Position numbers and translations under genes: made by a program. Shown here in pieces: positions 9,970-22,800 of a DNA stretch of 64,000 nt. The notes under the pieces were generated by a model. The model did no database searches. It worked only from the letters and a program-made list of their open reading frames with translations, and was not told where the DNA came from. The stretch is from positions 744,001 to 808,000 of the forward strand of contig JADQAV010000008.1 of the NCBI GenBank assembly GCA_019775845.1. Reading direction: 5' to 3'. The first letter of the stretch is position 1. Each line of letters starts with the position of its first letter. This stretch comes from Myrmaecium sp. VS I D KN 1. Taxonomy: Eukaryota > Ascomycota > Dothideomycetes > Valsariales > Valsariaceae.

Positions 9970-10846
9970 TCAGAGCGTCTTCATGGCCCGTTCCACCGCC
10001 TTTAGCTGCCCATCCGGGCCCAGCCCGGCACGGTCGGTCTCCTGCAGCAGCTGGCCGATGGTCAAGGTCTTCCGGATAGAGCCACCCGCATCGACCCAGA
10101 CCTTCCCGTTCCGGCCGACGGCCAGCTCGAAGGCGACGCCCTTTTCGGCGAGCAGGTCGAGGACGACGAGGCCGGCCTTGTCGGCGGGCATCATGAGCCG
10201 GCGGGCGAAGGCGAGGGAGACATCGAAGAGGGTGCCGCCCTTGAGGGGGCCGAGGCCCTCGCTCTTGCCGGTGGTCGCGGAGACGCACTCGATCTCGACG
10301 GCGTCGAGGTCCTTGGTTTGCGAAGCGACCGCGGGGGTAGAAGTGGAGGTGGAGGAGGCGGCGACGCGGGCGTACAGGACGGCGCCGGCGGGCAGGATCG
10401 GCCGGGTTTTCCGCGTGGCCGACTCGAAGGAGAGGTGTGGGAGGGTGGCGGGGACGGTGTGCGCGCCGAGCTGGCACGCGTAGCTCTCCCCCGTCGAGTG
10501 GTGCAGCACGGCGATGACGAGGTCGCCGGGTTGGGGGATGTACTGTTGTGGAGGAGCGTCGGGTGTTAGTAAATGGTACAGGGACATCAACTCCACACCC
10601 TTTTGGATGGACATGGAGGGGAGGGGAGGAGGAGGAGGGACGGCAACGTACGCGACCGGAGTTGTACTCGACCCACGCCGCATTCCGGCGCGCGTCCGTC
10701 TGGAGCTGGCCGGCGACGGCGGTGGTGATGGTGTTCGGCGGGCTCAGGCGCAGGCCCGGGCCGATGGTGAGGGCCTTCTTGCGGTTCTCCGGCGTGGGCA
10801 GGGCGGAGGGCGGGATCTGGTCCCCGGGGAGGAGGATTTGTGTCAT
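9970..10846 (-). CDS. RRP40: Exosome complex subunit Rrp40
   Basis: Exons 10652-10846 and 9970-10542 (minus strand) encode 255 residues, the usual size of this family. The order is N-terminal exosome domain (ILLPGDQIP, ALTIGPGLRLSP), an S1 domain from about residue 66 (YIPQPGDLVIAVL through AGAVLYARV), then a KH-like domain with the diagnostic GRNG loop (VGRNGKVWVDAG). Rrp40 is one of the three S1/KH cap proteins of the RNA exosome, guiding RNA into the nuclease channel in nucleus and cytoplasm. The ATG at 10846 matches the family N-terminus; an upstream in-frame ATG at about 10930 would add 28 residues and seems less likely. The gene is divergent from SSZ1. Confidence 0.92.
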
Positions 10847-11399
10847 CGTCGCGGCGAGCGGGCGGGCGAAGCAGAGCGCGGGGGTTTGAGTCCTGTTTTT
10901 GCTATGTCCACATGGGAGGTTGGAAGTCACTGCAGTTGCGAGCGTAGTTCTATGGATGTATGGATGTAGTGGTGGAGCTGATTGCTGATGGAAATTCTTT
11001 ATCGGTTCTGCCGGGGATCAGCCGGCTTGATCATGAAAGTAACATTATATTACAGTACTATTCAGTGTATCGCACTTATAGCTAATGGCAACTCCAACAT
11101 GGGAAGAGGAATGCCCAAAGAGAGACATAAACCTTGCTGACCTGTAAGAGCTGACGGAGGAAAAGAGCCTATTCTTGTAAGGGAAGATTATAAAACTCCA
11201 AGACGACTTTTTATGTGCCATATATTGAGGTGCAGATACATTACGGTGTTAATTATCCACGGCGTAAGGAATTGCGGAACTAGCAAGCCAACCGCCCATC
11301 AACTATTTTTCATCTTTGCCTTGCGTTTTCCCACTTCTTCTTCACTCTTCAACCTCTCCCCACTCCACCCACATCTCCCTCTCACACTCCACCGGCGCG
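10847..11399. other. Divergent promoter region RRP40/SSZ1
   Basis: Shared upstream region of an exosome and a ribosome-associated chaperone gene. A TATAAAA-like element is near 11189 and a pyrimidine-rich tract runs from about 11310 to the SSZ1 start. Confidence 0.55.
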
Positions 11400-13182
11400 A
11401 TGAGTGAAGAAAACGAGCAGCAAACAGCCCGCGTCGCCATTGGCATCGCCTTTGGCAACTCCTACAGCTCCATTGCCCACACCTCCGCCGACGGCAAGGC
11501 CGAAGTCATCGCCAACGAGGAAGGTGACCGCCAGATCCCCTCCATCCTCTCCTACGTCGAGGGCGAGGAGTTCAACGGCACCCAGGCCAAGGCCCAGCTC
11601 GTGCGCAACCCCAAGAACACCGTCGCCTTCTTCCGCGACTTCTTGGGTAACGAGTATGTACCTCCAGTCCTCCCCTCTCGTCCTCCGCTAACAACACGCC
11701 AGCTTCAAGTCCATTGACCCCACACCCTGCCACGCCTCTGCCCACCCTTGCGAACATGACGGCACCGTTGCCTTCTCCATCAAGGACACCGCCGAGGAAG
11801 CCGAACACACCGTCACCGTTTCCGAGATAGCCACCCGCCACCTTCGTCGTCTGAAGAACTCTGCGTCCGACTTCCTGGGCAAGACCGTCAACGCCGCCGT
11901 CATTACCGTCCCCACGAACTTCTCCGACGCTCAAAAGAGCGCTCTGACCGAAGCGGCCAAGAATGCTGGTCTCGAAGTGCTCCAGTACATCCACGAGCCC
12001 GTCTCCGCTCTTCTCGCATACGACGCCAGGCCCGAGGCCACTGTCTCCGACAAGATCGTCGTTGTTGCTGACCTCGGTGGCATTCGCTCCGACGTGGCCG
12101 TCATCGCTTCCAGGGGAGGCATGTACAGCATCCTGGCTACTGCTCACGACTACGACGTCTCCGGTACGCAGCTGGACCAGGTCTTGATTGACTACTTTGC
12201 CAAGGAGTTCCTGAAGAAGCACAAGAATGCTGCCGACCCCCGATCAAACCCCCGGAGCCTTGCTAAGCTCAAGCTCGAGTCTGAGGCCGTAAAGAAGGCG
12301 CTCTCTCTCGGCACGACCGCGTCCTTCTCCGTCGAGTCGCTGTCCGATGGCCTGGACTTCACTGCCACCATCAACCGCACCCGGTACGAGCTTCTTGCCA
12401 ACAAGATTTTCGCCTCGTTCACTAGGCTCGTTCTCCATGCCGTTGAGAAGGCGAACTTGGATCCTCTGGACGTTTCTGAGATCATCCTGTCCGGCGGCAC
12501 TTCTCACACCCCGAAGATCGCTCGCAACCTCCAGGCTGCTCTTCCCGAAACGGCCACTGTCCTCGCTCCTGCCACCTCTGCTGTTGCGATAAACCCCTCC
12601 GAATTGTCCGCGCGCGGTGCTGCCATACAAGCCTCCCTCATCTCTGAGTTCGAGACCGAAGATATCGAGCAGAGCACACACCCCATGGTCACCGTGGCAC
12701 CGCACCTGACCAAGGCCATTGGTGTTCTGTGCATCTCCGACAGCAACGAACACGGCGTTTTCACTCCTCTCGTCGACTCGGAAACCCCTGTGCCCGTCCG
12801 TCGCACCGCGCAGATCGCCACACCTCGTGAGGGTGGCAACGTCCTCGTCAAGCTCTGCGAGGGCATCCGCGAGATCAAGGTCACCAAACCCGAGCCGAAG
12901 CCCAAGGCCGCCAAGGAGGAGAAGGACGGTGAGGATGACGAGGATGACGAGGACTTGGATTCCGATGACGAGGAGGAGGAGACCCGGGAGAAGGTGTGGA
13001 AGGTCGGTACCGTTCTGGCGGAGGCGGCCGTCAAGGACGTGAAGAAGGGTGGAAAGGTCGAGGTGCAGGTCAACGTGGGCGCCGATCTTTCCGTGCAAGT
13101 GATCGCTCGCGAGGTCGGAGGCAAGGGCGGCGTGAGAGGAAACCTGTCGGCGCCGGCAGCGGTCGAGAACGGCAGTGCTTGA
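11400..13182 (+). CDS. SSZ1: Ribosome-associated Hsp70 homologue Ssz1
   Basis: Exons 11400-11653 and 11703-13182 (49-nt intron) encode 577 residues. This is an Hsp70-type nucleotide-binding domain with altered catalytic motifs: GIAFGNSYSS replaces the canonical GIDLGTT loop, and ADLGGIRSDVAV replaces DLGGGT. IILSGGTSHTPKI is the second phosphate region. The C-terminal part is much shorter than a normal Hsp70 substrate-binding domain and includes a Lys/Glu/Asp-rich stretch at about residues 480-530. These are marks of Ssz1, which pairs with the J-protein zuotin as the ribosome-associated complex (RAC) and activates Ssb on nascent chains without needing to hydrolyse ATP. The short leader is pyrimidine-rich, fitting strong expression. 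Confidence 0.93.
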
Positions 13183-14262
13183 AGAAAGAGAGGCGAACGA
13201 AGAAAAAAGACCTTTGAAGACTTGGCGCTCTTGTATGTGTGAAGCATGGAACAGCATATCGTTGTGGCTGGCGCTCTCTATATATATATTTCCTTTGTTT
13301 TCTGCTTTTTTGTCCTTCATAGCATGGCATGATTAGACTTTGGAACCGGAGGGAAAGAAAGGACGTCGAGGATGTAACAGCATCTCCGGTATCGAGAGAT
13401 GATGGCGGCGTCGTTCCTTTCCCCCTTTGCATTCCTCCTTCTGAATGAGATGAATACTTTACGACACGGCACCCCTGTGAGAGAAAATATTGTCATCTTG
13501 TCCTCAATGACTTTAGAGCACTCTATGTTCCATTTTTATTTTATCTGTTATCTTTTCTTTCTCATTTGAAAAAAACCATATATCCTAAAACGCTCTAGGG
13601 AACAAGCGGTTTTGTTCTTCGCGAGCTTCACCCGCATATACCCAGAGACACATAGACACATATTAGAGTTATGATCCATTAGCGAGCATTGAATGTCCTA
13701 GTTGAGACCACGTACTCTAAGCTAACCATTACCTACAAGCCTCCGGGCCCCAGGCCCCCAGGCAACAACACCGCGAGATCACACGAAGATGGGGGGGATT
13801 GCATACGACAGAATCAAGAAAGAGATTAAGGGGGAAAAACAAAACGACGCCAACAGCAAGGGAATCCGCATGGACCAGATCCACTTGCATTCCTGAACCA
13901 CGTCCTGGAGATAACGGCGAGGGGGGAAAGACAAAGGCGGATAGACTGAATAATAATAGAGAATAAGAAAAGGAAGACGGCCCACGTACCGCAATCCTGA
14001 AGAAATGGAAAAAAAATCAAGGGATATCAAAAGGTCATGGTGAAGGTTGAAAGAACAAAAAGCAGCCCAGTAAACGGCGATGTAGGGAAGAATAGGGGTG
14101 TTTTAAAAATGCGAGCTTCCAAAAAGTGATGTAAAACTGATTTTTTTCGAAGATGGATGTGTTTGGTGAGACAAGGAGAAGAGTACATGGTGGACTCGCC
14201 AAATGCTACACGAAGACGGCAACAGTCATGCTTGAACAAGATATATAGGTCGATACGAAGCG
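13183..14262. other. Convergent intergenic region, 3'UTRs only
   Basis: Lies between the stop codons of SSZ1 and the Tea1-like gene. It is AT-rich in places and holds no recognised exon. Confidence 0.6.
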
Positions 14263-17200
14263 TTAGTGTTCGTTGTCCTCGTGGCCACCGGCAAGGGTAG
14301 GTTCCTTGGTCGCCGCTCCACTGGGTTCGCTGTGCGTTGCGTCTTGCTGTTTAGTGGCCGTCGCGTCGGACTGGGAATGGACACCAGACCCAGCATCATC
14401 GTGCAGGTACATCTTGCTTTTCCAGGCCGCGAGAGAGTTGCTAAGCACTGGTGCATCGGTGGTGGGAGTGCGCTCGAAATCAAACCGATCGCTGAATCTG
14501 TAGGTCCTGTTGGTGGTCTCCCAGTGGTTGCGCAACGCATCCAGTTCGGAGGCCAGACTGTCCAGAGCCACGGAATTCCTGTCCGCCGCGGCGGCTGACA
14601 TCGCAGCAGCATCCGGTGTCTTTTCGCCGTCGTCGTTGGTGTAGATACTGTCCCCAGATATGCTGTCGTGACCCCTACGGTGACCGTTCATTGTGCCAGT
14701 CGTCGGAGTTTGCGGATTCATGGACTGTTGGCGGTAACTGTCAACGGAAGTCTCGAACTGATCGAGAAACATCTGTACGCGGCTCTCGGCATCGCGAGCA
14801 CGCTCATGCAGCATGCCGTTCTCCCGACGCAGGGCGTCAAGATCGACACGGCTCTGCGCGAGCGCATTCTCGAGCTCTTGCAACTGGCGCATGGCAAGCT
14901 CACGAGCTTCATTAGCAGAAGCTACCTCCGCTCGCAGACTCTCTAGTTGGGACTCCAGATCTGCAAGCTCCTTGTGAAAGGCTTCGCGCTCCTCTTCCCA
15001 ATTCGCAGAAAGGTCGGAGTCGTGCCGTTCACGCTCGGCAGCAAGGTCTGCTTCCAGCTTGGCATTGGCGGACTTGTATCGGTCCAGCTCTTGTTTCATC
15101 TTCGTGAGCATCCTTTCGGTCCCGCGGAGGTATTTGACTGCAGCTTGATGATCGTTTGCCAGAGCGGTAAGCTTCTCCTCCCACTCCTTGCTGACTTCAT
15201 GCTCCCGTTGCTCGAATGTAGCCCTTAGCTCCTCATGCGCTTTGATGCTCGAATCTAATTGCTGCTCAAGCTCCCGCACACGGTTCAGCTCAGGAGTGCC
15301 AAAGCGCGATCCAGGACTGTCCAACACACGCGATCGGCGGACATCCATAGCGCTAATGCCACGTTCCTCAAGTAAGTTCTTGAGCGTCTTCAGCTGTACC
15401 TCGAGAGCATTGCTCTCCAGCTGGTGCCGCTCTATCTGCTGATGGAACTCAGCTTTCTCTGCCCTGAGATCCTGCGCTTCTTTCAAAGCAGCTTGCAACT
15501 GTTTCCTAATACTAAGTCCCTCCCGACTTGCTTGCTCCTGATAAGCCTCTAGCCCAGCAATGCGTTCCTCGGCTCGCCGGAGCTTCTCAGAAGCCGTGTC
15601 TGCCGCGTCCCGATTCTTCCGTGCCATTGTGTTAGCTGCTTCGACTTGCTGCTGGAGAATAGATATGCGCTCGTCGGGTATGTCGACTTCCTCTGTCCTC
15701 CTATCTGCCAACCGCTCCAGGCCGGCCATGACAGCTTTTCGATGCATCTCAGCCTCCGAGGCATGCTTCTGGGCCATTTCTTGCGCCTCGCGCAAGTGCC
15801 TGTTTGTGCGCTCCAGCTCTTTGATTTGCCGGTCGTTCTCAGTAAGCAGCTGCGAAACCTTCTCCTCGAGTTCGTTGCGTTGAATTTTCTCCTCCTCGTA
15901 CATACGCTCAAAGAGAGCTGCCTTATCAGAAGAAGCCACCAAAGCCTGGTGTACAGACTCCAATGAAGCTGATTGGCTGTTTGACTCATCCAAAACTTTG
16001 GCAAGCCGTGACTCCAACCGGGCTTTGTCAACCGCAAGCAGACGTGCTGAAGCTTGAGCCTCAGTTGATTTCGCAGCTTCCTCCCTAGCGCGTCGCTCGC
16101 TCTCATGTAATTCTGCTCTTAGTGTTTCCAGCTCGGAAGCGATGAGCTGCCGGTTGGAATCGAGTTCCACCACCCTTCTCTGCGCTACTTCGGCAGTATC
16201 TTCGGCGAGTTGCTTCGCCTGTCTTTCTGCTTCGAGGTGTTGTTGCAATAATTCTGCTTTAGAGGCCAATTCGGTTTGCATGGCTAGAGATGCAGCTAGT
16301 TTGCGGCTCATCTCGGCGTAGCGGTCAACATCAGGAGACCCAGTGTTGCGAGCAGAATCGGGTTGAGGAGTGCCTGCCTGACTGCCTCCATGGGCAGCCA
16401 GTTTCGCCTTAGCATAAGCTGCCTCACTGATTGCAGCATCCCTTTGCTTTTCCAGTTCGGCTACCTTGTTCGCTGATGTGACCGTCTGCGTCTCGAGCGA
16501 GTCCTGTAGTCTAGCCAACTCACTCCGCATCTTGAGGAGAGCTTCAATCAGCGGCCTGTCATCCTCACCGAACATGTCTGCAGCTCGCTCGTCCAGTATC
16601 GGGGAATTGGAGGCATTGGGCTGATAACCAGCTTTGCGTGCTAGTGATAATTCAGAAGCATACCAAGCATTCCGGCCTCGTGCAGCCTCAAGTTCCCTCA
16701 CTAATTCGCTGTTTTGCCTACTCATTACCGGCGACATCCCGAGGGCTGAGTCAACCGGTTTCATTTCAGGTTCGTTACCAGATCTTTGGGCCTCCATAGA
16801 TGGCCGCGGGGTACCATGCGGTACACTGTCAACACTTTCCACAGAACGCTGTTGCCGATCCGATCGGGAAGTTTTGCGAGCCGGGCGAACCTCTTGAGGG
16901 GACTGATATGGAACAGCGAAATTCAGCTGTTGACCTTGCTGTCCCTGGATTCCCGGACTATGCTCGCGCATAGGTCTGCTATCCGCCATGTCTGTCGCCG
17001 GATGGGTATCTCTCAGAGAAGGCGGAACATTTTCTCCTTCATGCAGCACTGGCCTGGAAGTGTCGAGGGGTGGGCCCATCGCCCGCTCCCCTTTCGTTGG
17101 AGTTTTCCTTCCCTGAGCGTGCGCCTGATGGTGTACGTTACTGGCCCTCGGATGGGGGGGTTGTTGCTGTGGAGGCGGACCTGAGGGCGCTTGTGGATTG

Positions 17201-18870
17201 GCCATCCTTGGTAGCCTAGACCCAACCCCTTGTCCTCCCATGGCAGCCTCGCTGCGGCCAGCAGGTTGAGGAGCCACAGTGCTCTCGCGTATACCAGGTC
17301 GCCCGCCTCTATCTCCACTACCCTTCCGCGAGGCAACCGATTGCTGAGCTTGATTCCCAGATTCGGTTGGTGGATACCGAATCTTCGAGGTGTCCAAGAC
17401 GTATGCTAGACTGAGTTCCCCTCGATCGCTCTGCGACGAGCTCGGCTCACCTGCGAGGACGATGATGTGCTTTCCGAATGCGGTCATACTGTGTCCAGAG
17501 CGAGCCGACGGTGACGGACCCATGTTCTGGAACATATACCATCGGCGAGACGAGATTTTGAAAGCTGCGAGATCCAGAAGGTCCGTGCCTTCCCGGGTTC
17601 TTCCCCCGAAGATATACATGGTATCATTGACAAGCGCAGCAGCGTGGCCTTCTCGAGCAACGGGGATGTATCCTATACAGTCCAGTTCTTGCCAGGAGTT
17701 CACTTTTGGGTCATAAACCCACACGTCATTGAACCAGTTAACACCATCAGTACCACCGAACCTAGAAACGCACCATTAGTGTCTGGAAAAGAGGCGCTCC
17801 TTGTCGTAACGTACAGATATAATTTTTCATTCCAAGTAATCATGGAATGGTTTGTCCTCCGCGGCGGTATAGCAGTAGGACTCTGAGTACCATCAGGTGG
17901 TCCATTTGGAATCAAGATCTCCCATTTGCAATTTGTGGATTGCAAGGCATTGAGATCGAATGCAACTAAGTCGTTGAAGAACTTCCCCTCAACCTGGCCA
18001 CCAAATATGTAGATCTTCGAGTTGACAATGTTGAGGGTATGGCCGTACCGTCCTGCGGGTCGCGGTCCCGCTGGCATTGCCCTCGACCAATGCTTCGATG
18101 CTTCGCTACATTAGTCTCCCATATTTTCTGCAGCAGAATAACTTACAAGTATTTAGTAGATACAGGGTATCATCAAGCATATCTTCATCTCCTTGTTTGG
18201 TGTCACCACCAAACACAATGAAAGCATTTCCCACCAGAAGACTGGCGTGCCCTACCCTGGGCCCTGGGCCGTCTCCAGTTGTGCTAATAGGGTAACATGC
18301 CATGCTCCAGTTTCCAGAATCTACTACCCAAAGGTCGCCTTTGACGGTCGTGCCATTGACCAACCCTCCCATGAGATATATAATCCCGTCCTTGGAAGCC
18401 GAGGCGTTTACGGCGGCGCCATAGCGAGGAAAGGGGTTGGCGGCAGTGGTAAAGTTCAAGCGTCGCTGTGACCAGGGATACGGCGATTCTCCAGGAGCTC
18501 GCGCGGGCGGCCCCATGGGGCCCATGTTTGGACGGTTGTCCTACAGCACCCAGTTAGTTTGCATGCAATACACTCGGTATGTTGTAAAAAAGACAAAACC
18601 ACTCACATGGAGCTCAGACTCGGCTCTCGCGCGAAGGGTTTTGGGTTCTGGGCTTGAGGTGTTCTGCACGCTCTGTATGGAACTGAGCGAGTTGTTGATG
18701 CTGCTCCCTGGCGTTGAGTTTTGTGACTGCGATCCATTCCGAGTCCGTTCTCCCGGCTTCCCGCTTGCCGGAGCTGCCTGGGTGTCAGGACCTTGCGATG
18801 ATGATATCTCTCGAGCCGCAGCAGGTAGGCCGTTTTGGTTTTTCTTCGATTTGCCGAATAGGAAGGACAT
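14263..18870 (-). CDS. tea1: Kelch-repeat cell polarity protein (Tea1/KelA)
   Basis: Exons 18607-18870, 18147-18540, 17815-18100 and 14263-17761 encode 1480 residues. After a basic, Ser-rich N-terminus (MSFLFGKSKKNQNG) come about six kelch repeats at residues 95-400, each with a glycine pair: IIYLMGG, AFIVFGG, KIYIFGG, LYLFGGTDG, TMYIFGG. A long Ser/Pro-rich linker follows, then a coiled coil of some 700 residues dense in Glu, Lys, Leu and Ala. This is the layout of fission yeast Tea1 and Aspergillus KelA, microtubule-delivered end markers that fix the growth site at cell tips. The exon 3 acceptor is an AAG, chosen over a TAG five bases earlier because only AAG keeps the kelch frame. Divergent from KOG1. 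Confidence 0.93.
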
Positions 18871-19829
18871 GGTTCGAATGCGCCTCGACAAACAGAGACG
18901 CACAAAGTGTCTAGAGCGACCGCCTGGGAGCTTAGTGCAGTCTCATCCGCAACGAGAATAGAATACTGGACGAGACGGCGAATGGTGTCTTGGACGGAAG
19001 GTTGACCATCAATAAGGGGATTTGCGACGAAGGACGTGAAGGGCGCGGCGGAACGTTTGCTCAAGAAGGCAACCAGGCGACGTTTTGCAATCGGTCTTCT
19101 ATGTTGAACGCATTGCTCTCAGAGACGGAAACCGCCAATTCTAAGGCAGGAAATGGCGGGCGCCGAAAGTTATCGTTGCTCGAGGCCGCACTGGATTCCA
19201 CTGGAGCTGCCGGATGAAGCGTGTATAGTTGGGGGAATCTCGGGCTCGCGCGTAGACAATAAAGAAGGGGGTTAGCCGTTTCAAATTACAGAAAGGAAGT
19301 AATCAGCAAAACGACTCATACAACAACTATTTACAATCTTCATTAAGCAATCCTGTCATTTCTGTTTTAACATGTCAATGGGGTCTAATTTTTTTTTGTT
19401 CTTTGTCTTCTTTCTTTTGAAAGATCACAGTTAATGGCAGTTCTGTATTAAGTATTGCATCTGGTAAAGAATTGGATTATCTGCATTCCCTTTAATACAT
19501 TATTTGCGTAATCCTAGACTACGCCGAATAGTATTCCTCCAGAGTATATCTTTATGTCGGATGGCGATATCGAACTGGATGCGAATATAGATCCGTCTGA
19601 GCCTTATGCTTACTTCCCGCTGGTTTGAACGTGGGCGGTCAACGCCGCTAAGCTCTCCGTTTCGTCACCCAGTGTCCGCGGTCCAGCTACCACACCACAC
19701 CTCACGTCTTCCTGGCCGACACACCTGGTTCTACTACCCACGACACTTTCCTTTGCGGCCTCAGCTTTCACGAAGTTTGATGATGGGTCGCTTCCTAGGG
19801 CTACAGACACGACTTTTGCGCGCGCTGGC
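18871..19829. other. Divergent promoter region tea1/KOG1
   Basis: About 0.96 kb between the two starts, with T-rich runs near 19388-19425 and an AT-rich block near 19320-19510. No coding exon was recognised; KOG1 could have an unrecognised upstream exon here. Confidence 0.5.
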
Positions 19830-22800
19830 ATGATGGCGATACATGACGTGCCTGCGATCACCGCGAGGCAACGAAATCAACTCTCGATGGCAGCTCCTGT
19901 CATGGCCAATGGAAATACCGGAGTCCAGCATACCTCTCATGAACAGGACCATAGCCGACATCTTCGAGATTCGCAACAACTGGATGCCCCGATAAGGCCG
20001 TCTACCTCGGCGGATGTGGCTAGAAATCATATGTCCATGAACAGCCGTCAGGCAACGAGCACGATACGCGATGAGGGTCAGGAGCAGACGACAAGTAGAC
20101 CATCATTACATCGTGCGAAGAGTGACTTCGGACCGCGCCGTGATGAGCGGTCAGAAAAGGAGGATGATGAGAGCCAGACTAGTGTCGATGGAGATTTCAG
20201 AATCAGACATGGGTGGGAATCTCAACTGACTTCTGAGGAATACAACAATCTCCTGAATTCGGTATGCTTCGGTATGCTTCGTTGACGGCTGCTTGAGCTG
20301 GCTGGCTGATGCGTTGGCAGACATTCTTCATGTACTACACGGACAAGAAGCACGAGACTGGAGGTGTACCCAAAGGAGATTCTTTCCCTCTTCAAGAATG
20401 GCGTATGCGCGACCGCCTCAAGACCGTATCTGCTGTGCTTGCGCTCTGCCTTAATATCGGCGTAGACCCTCCGGATGTTATAAAGACCAATCCTTGCGCA
20501 AAAGAAGAATGCTGGATCGACCCTACGTCTTCTACCGGCGCATCGGGCCATTCGCCTCTCAATCAGATTGGAAAGGCTCTGCAAACACAGTACGAGCAGT
20601 TGAGCATGCGCACCCGCTATAAACTCTGCCTTGATCCCACCGTTGACGAGACAAAAAAATATTGCTCGACGCTTCGTCGGAATGCGCGGATGGAGCGCGT
20701 TCTGTTCCACTACAATGGTCACGGCGTCCCTCGTCCCACTGCGTCTGGCGAGATATGGGTCTTCAATCGGAATTACACGCAGTATATCCCTATTTCTCTC
20801 TATGATCTACAGACCTGGATAGGCGCTCCCAGCTTATTTGTATACGATTGTTCCGATGCTGGGCTTATAATCCAGAACTTTAACAAGTTCGCTGACAAGC
20901 ATGAGGCTGAGAATCTCGAAATACGGAGAAGAGATCCCCAGGCCGAAGTCATGGACTACCGCGATTGTATACACCTTGCAGCTTGCGCCGAGAAGGAAAC
21001 TCTGCCCACCAATCCGGATCTTCCTGCGGATGTGTTTACGGCTTGTCTCACTGACCCGATCATCATGGCCGTCAGGTTTTTCATCCTGCAAAATCCCTTG
21101 CCCAGTAATATCTCCATTTCCGACGCCCACCATATCCCGGGGCGTGTGTCGGAGCGGCGCACTCCTCTCGGCGAATTGAACTGGATATTCACAGCCATTA
21201 CTGACACAATTGCCTGGAATTCTTTGTCGAAACCTCTGTTCAAGAAGTTGTTTCGCCAAGACTTGATGGTCGCAGCGCTCTTCAGGAACTTCTTACTTGC
21301 GCAGCGCATCATGCGGGCGTATCATTGCCATCCACAATGCCACCCAGAGATACCACAAACGCATGATCATCCTCTGTGGAAGAGCTGGGATCTCGCCGTG
21401 GAGATGATCCTTGCACAACTGAATGACCTTCGTGCTGCAGAACGTGGGGAGAAGGTGTACGAATATCAGCATTCCTCTTTCTTCTCCGAGCAGTTGACCG
21501 CGTTCGAGGTTTACCTGGGACAGGGCGCAATAGAGCAGAAAGTGCCGGAACAACTCCCAATTGTTCTCCAGGTCCTACTCAGCCAAGTCCATCGGCTACG
21601 TGCTCTTATACTCCTATCGAAATTTCTGGACTTGGGACCCTGGGCTGTCAATCTGGCACTGAGCATAGGGATATTCCCTTATGTTCTGAAACTTCTACAA
21701 TCGCAAGCCGTCGAGCTGAAACCTGTGATGGTCTTCATATGGGCACGGATCTTGGCCGTTGACCAATCCTGCCAAGCTGATCTACTGAAAGATAACGGAT
21801 ACCAGTATTTCATTAGCATACTTAACCCTTCATCGGGTATTCCTATCGGGAACGTCAGCGAGCATAAAGCTATGTGTGCTTTCATCATTGCTATGTTTTG
21901 CAAGGACTATCATCAGGGTCAGGTTGTCTCCCTAAGCCAAGAGCTTGTCGAAGGGTGTCTGAACCACCTCAGTGACATACAAAACCCATTGTTGAGGCAA
22001 TGGTCATGCCTGTGCCTTAGCAAGCTGTGGGTTGACTATCCCGAAGCCAAATGGCTGGGAATACGATGCCTTGCTCACAACCGACTGTGTGAACTTGTGT
22101 TGGATCCCGTAGCGGAAGTCAGGGCCGCGATGCTCTGCGCTCTTACAACGTTCCTGGGAATTCCTGAACTTACACCACAGGTTGCTGAAATCGAGAAAAC
22201 TATCGCATCTATGGTACTGATAATGTCGACAGACGGTAGCAGCATGGTACGGAAAGAACTGCTCGTCTTCTTCTCAACATTCATTTCCAGGCATAGGAAC
22301 AAGTTCATCGTGGCTGCTTTCGAGGAGCTTAGTGAAGAAAGGGATATCACCTTAAACGGTGATCACGTTGACCAGAAATCATCCGAGGCATATTCCAAAA
22401 TTCGCTCGTCTAATGATGAAGAACACGCCCCCATGTCTTCGCATAACAGCATATTTGCAACTATTTGGAAGACTATCCTTGTCATGTCAACCGACCCTCA
22501 TCCTGCGATAGCCGAAGATGCTTGCATTGTTGTTGATTACATCCTCACGCATCTCCTGGATTCACCACTGGCCAGCTTTGCCAATCCTCTGCTGGACGAA
22601 ATCAAACAACGGCACCAACAGCAACGCCTAACGCGATCCAGCACATATAGCGAGTTGCCCCAAGAAAGAAATCCTTCGACCCCTCCAACCCCCTCAAAGC
22701 AAGACGGTTATCTGTCTGCTATTAAGCGTAGTGCTAGTGTCGCAGCTTCGCTAAGAAATCTGTCACTATGGGGATCAGCAAACCCGGACACGTCCGCTCC

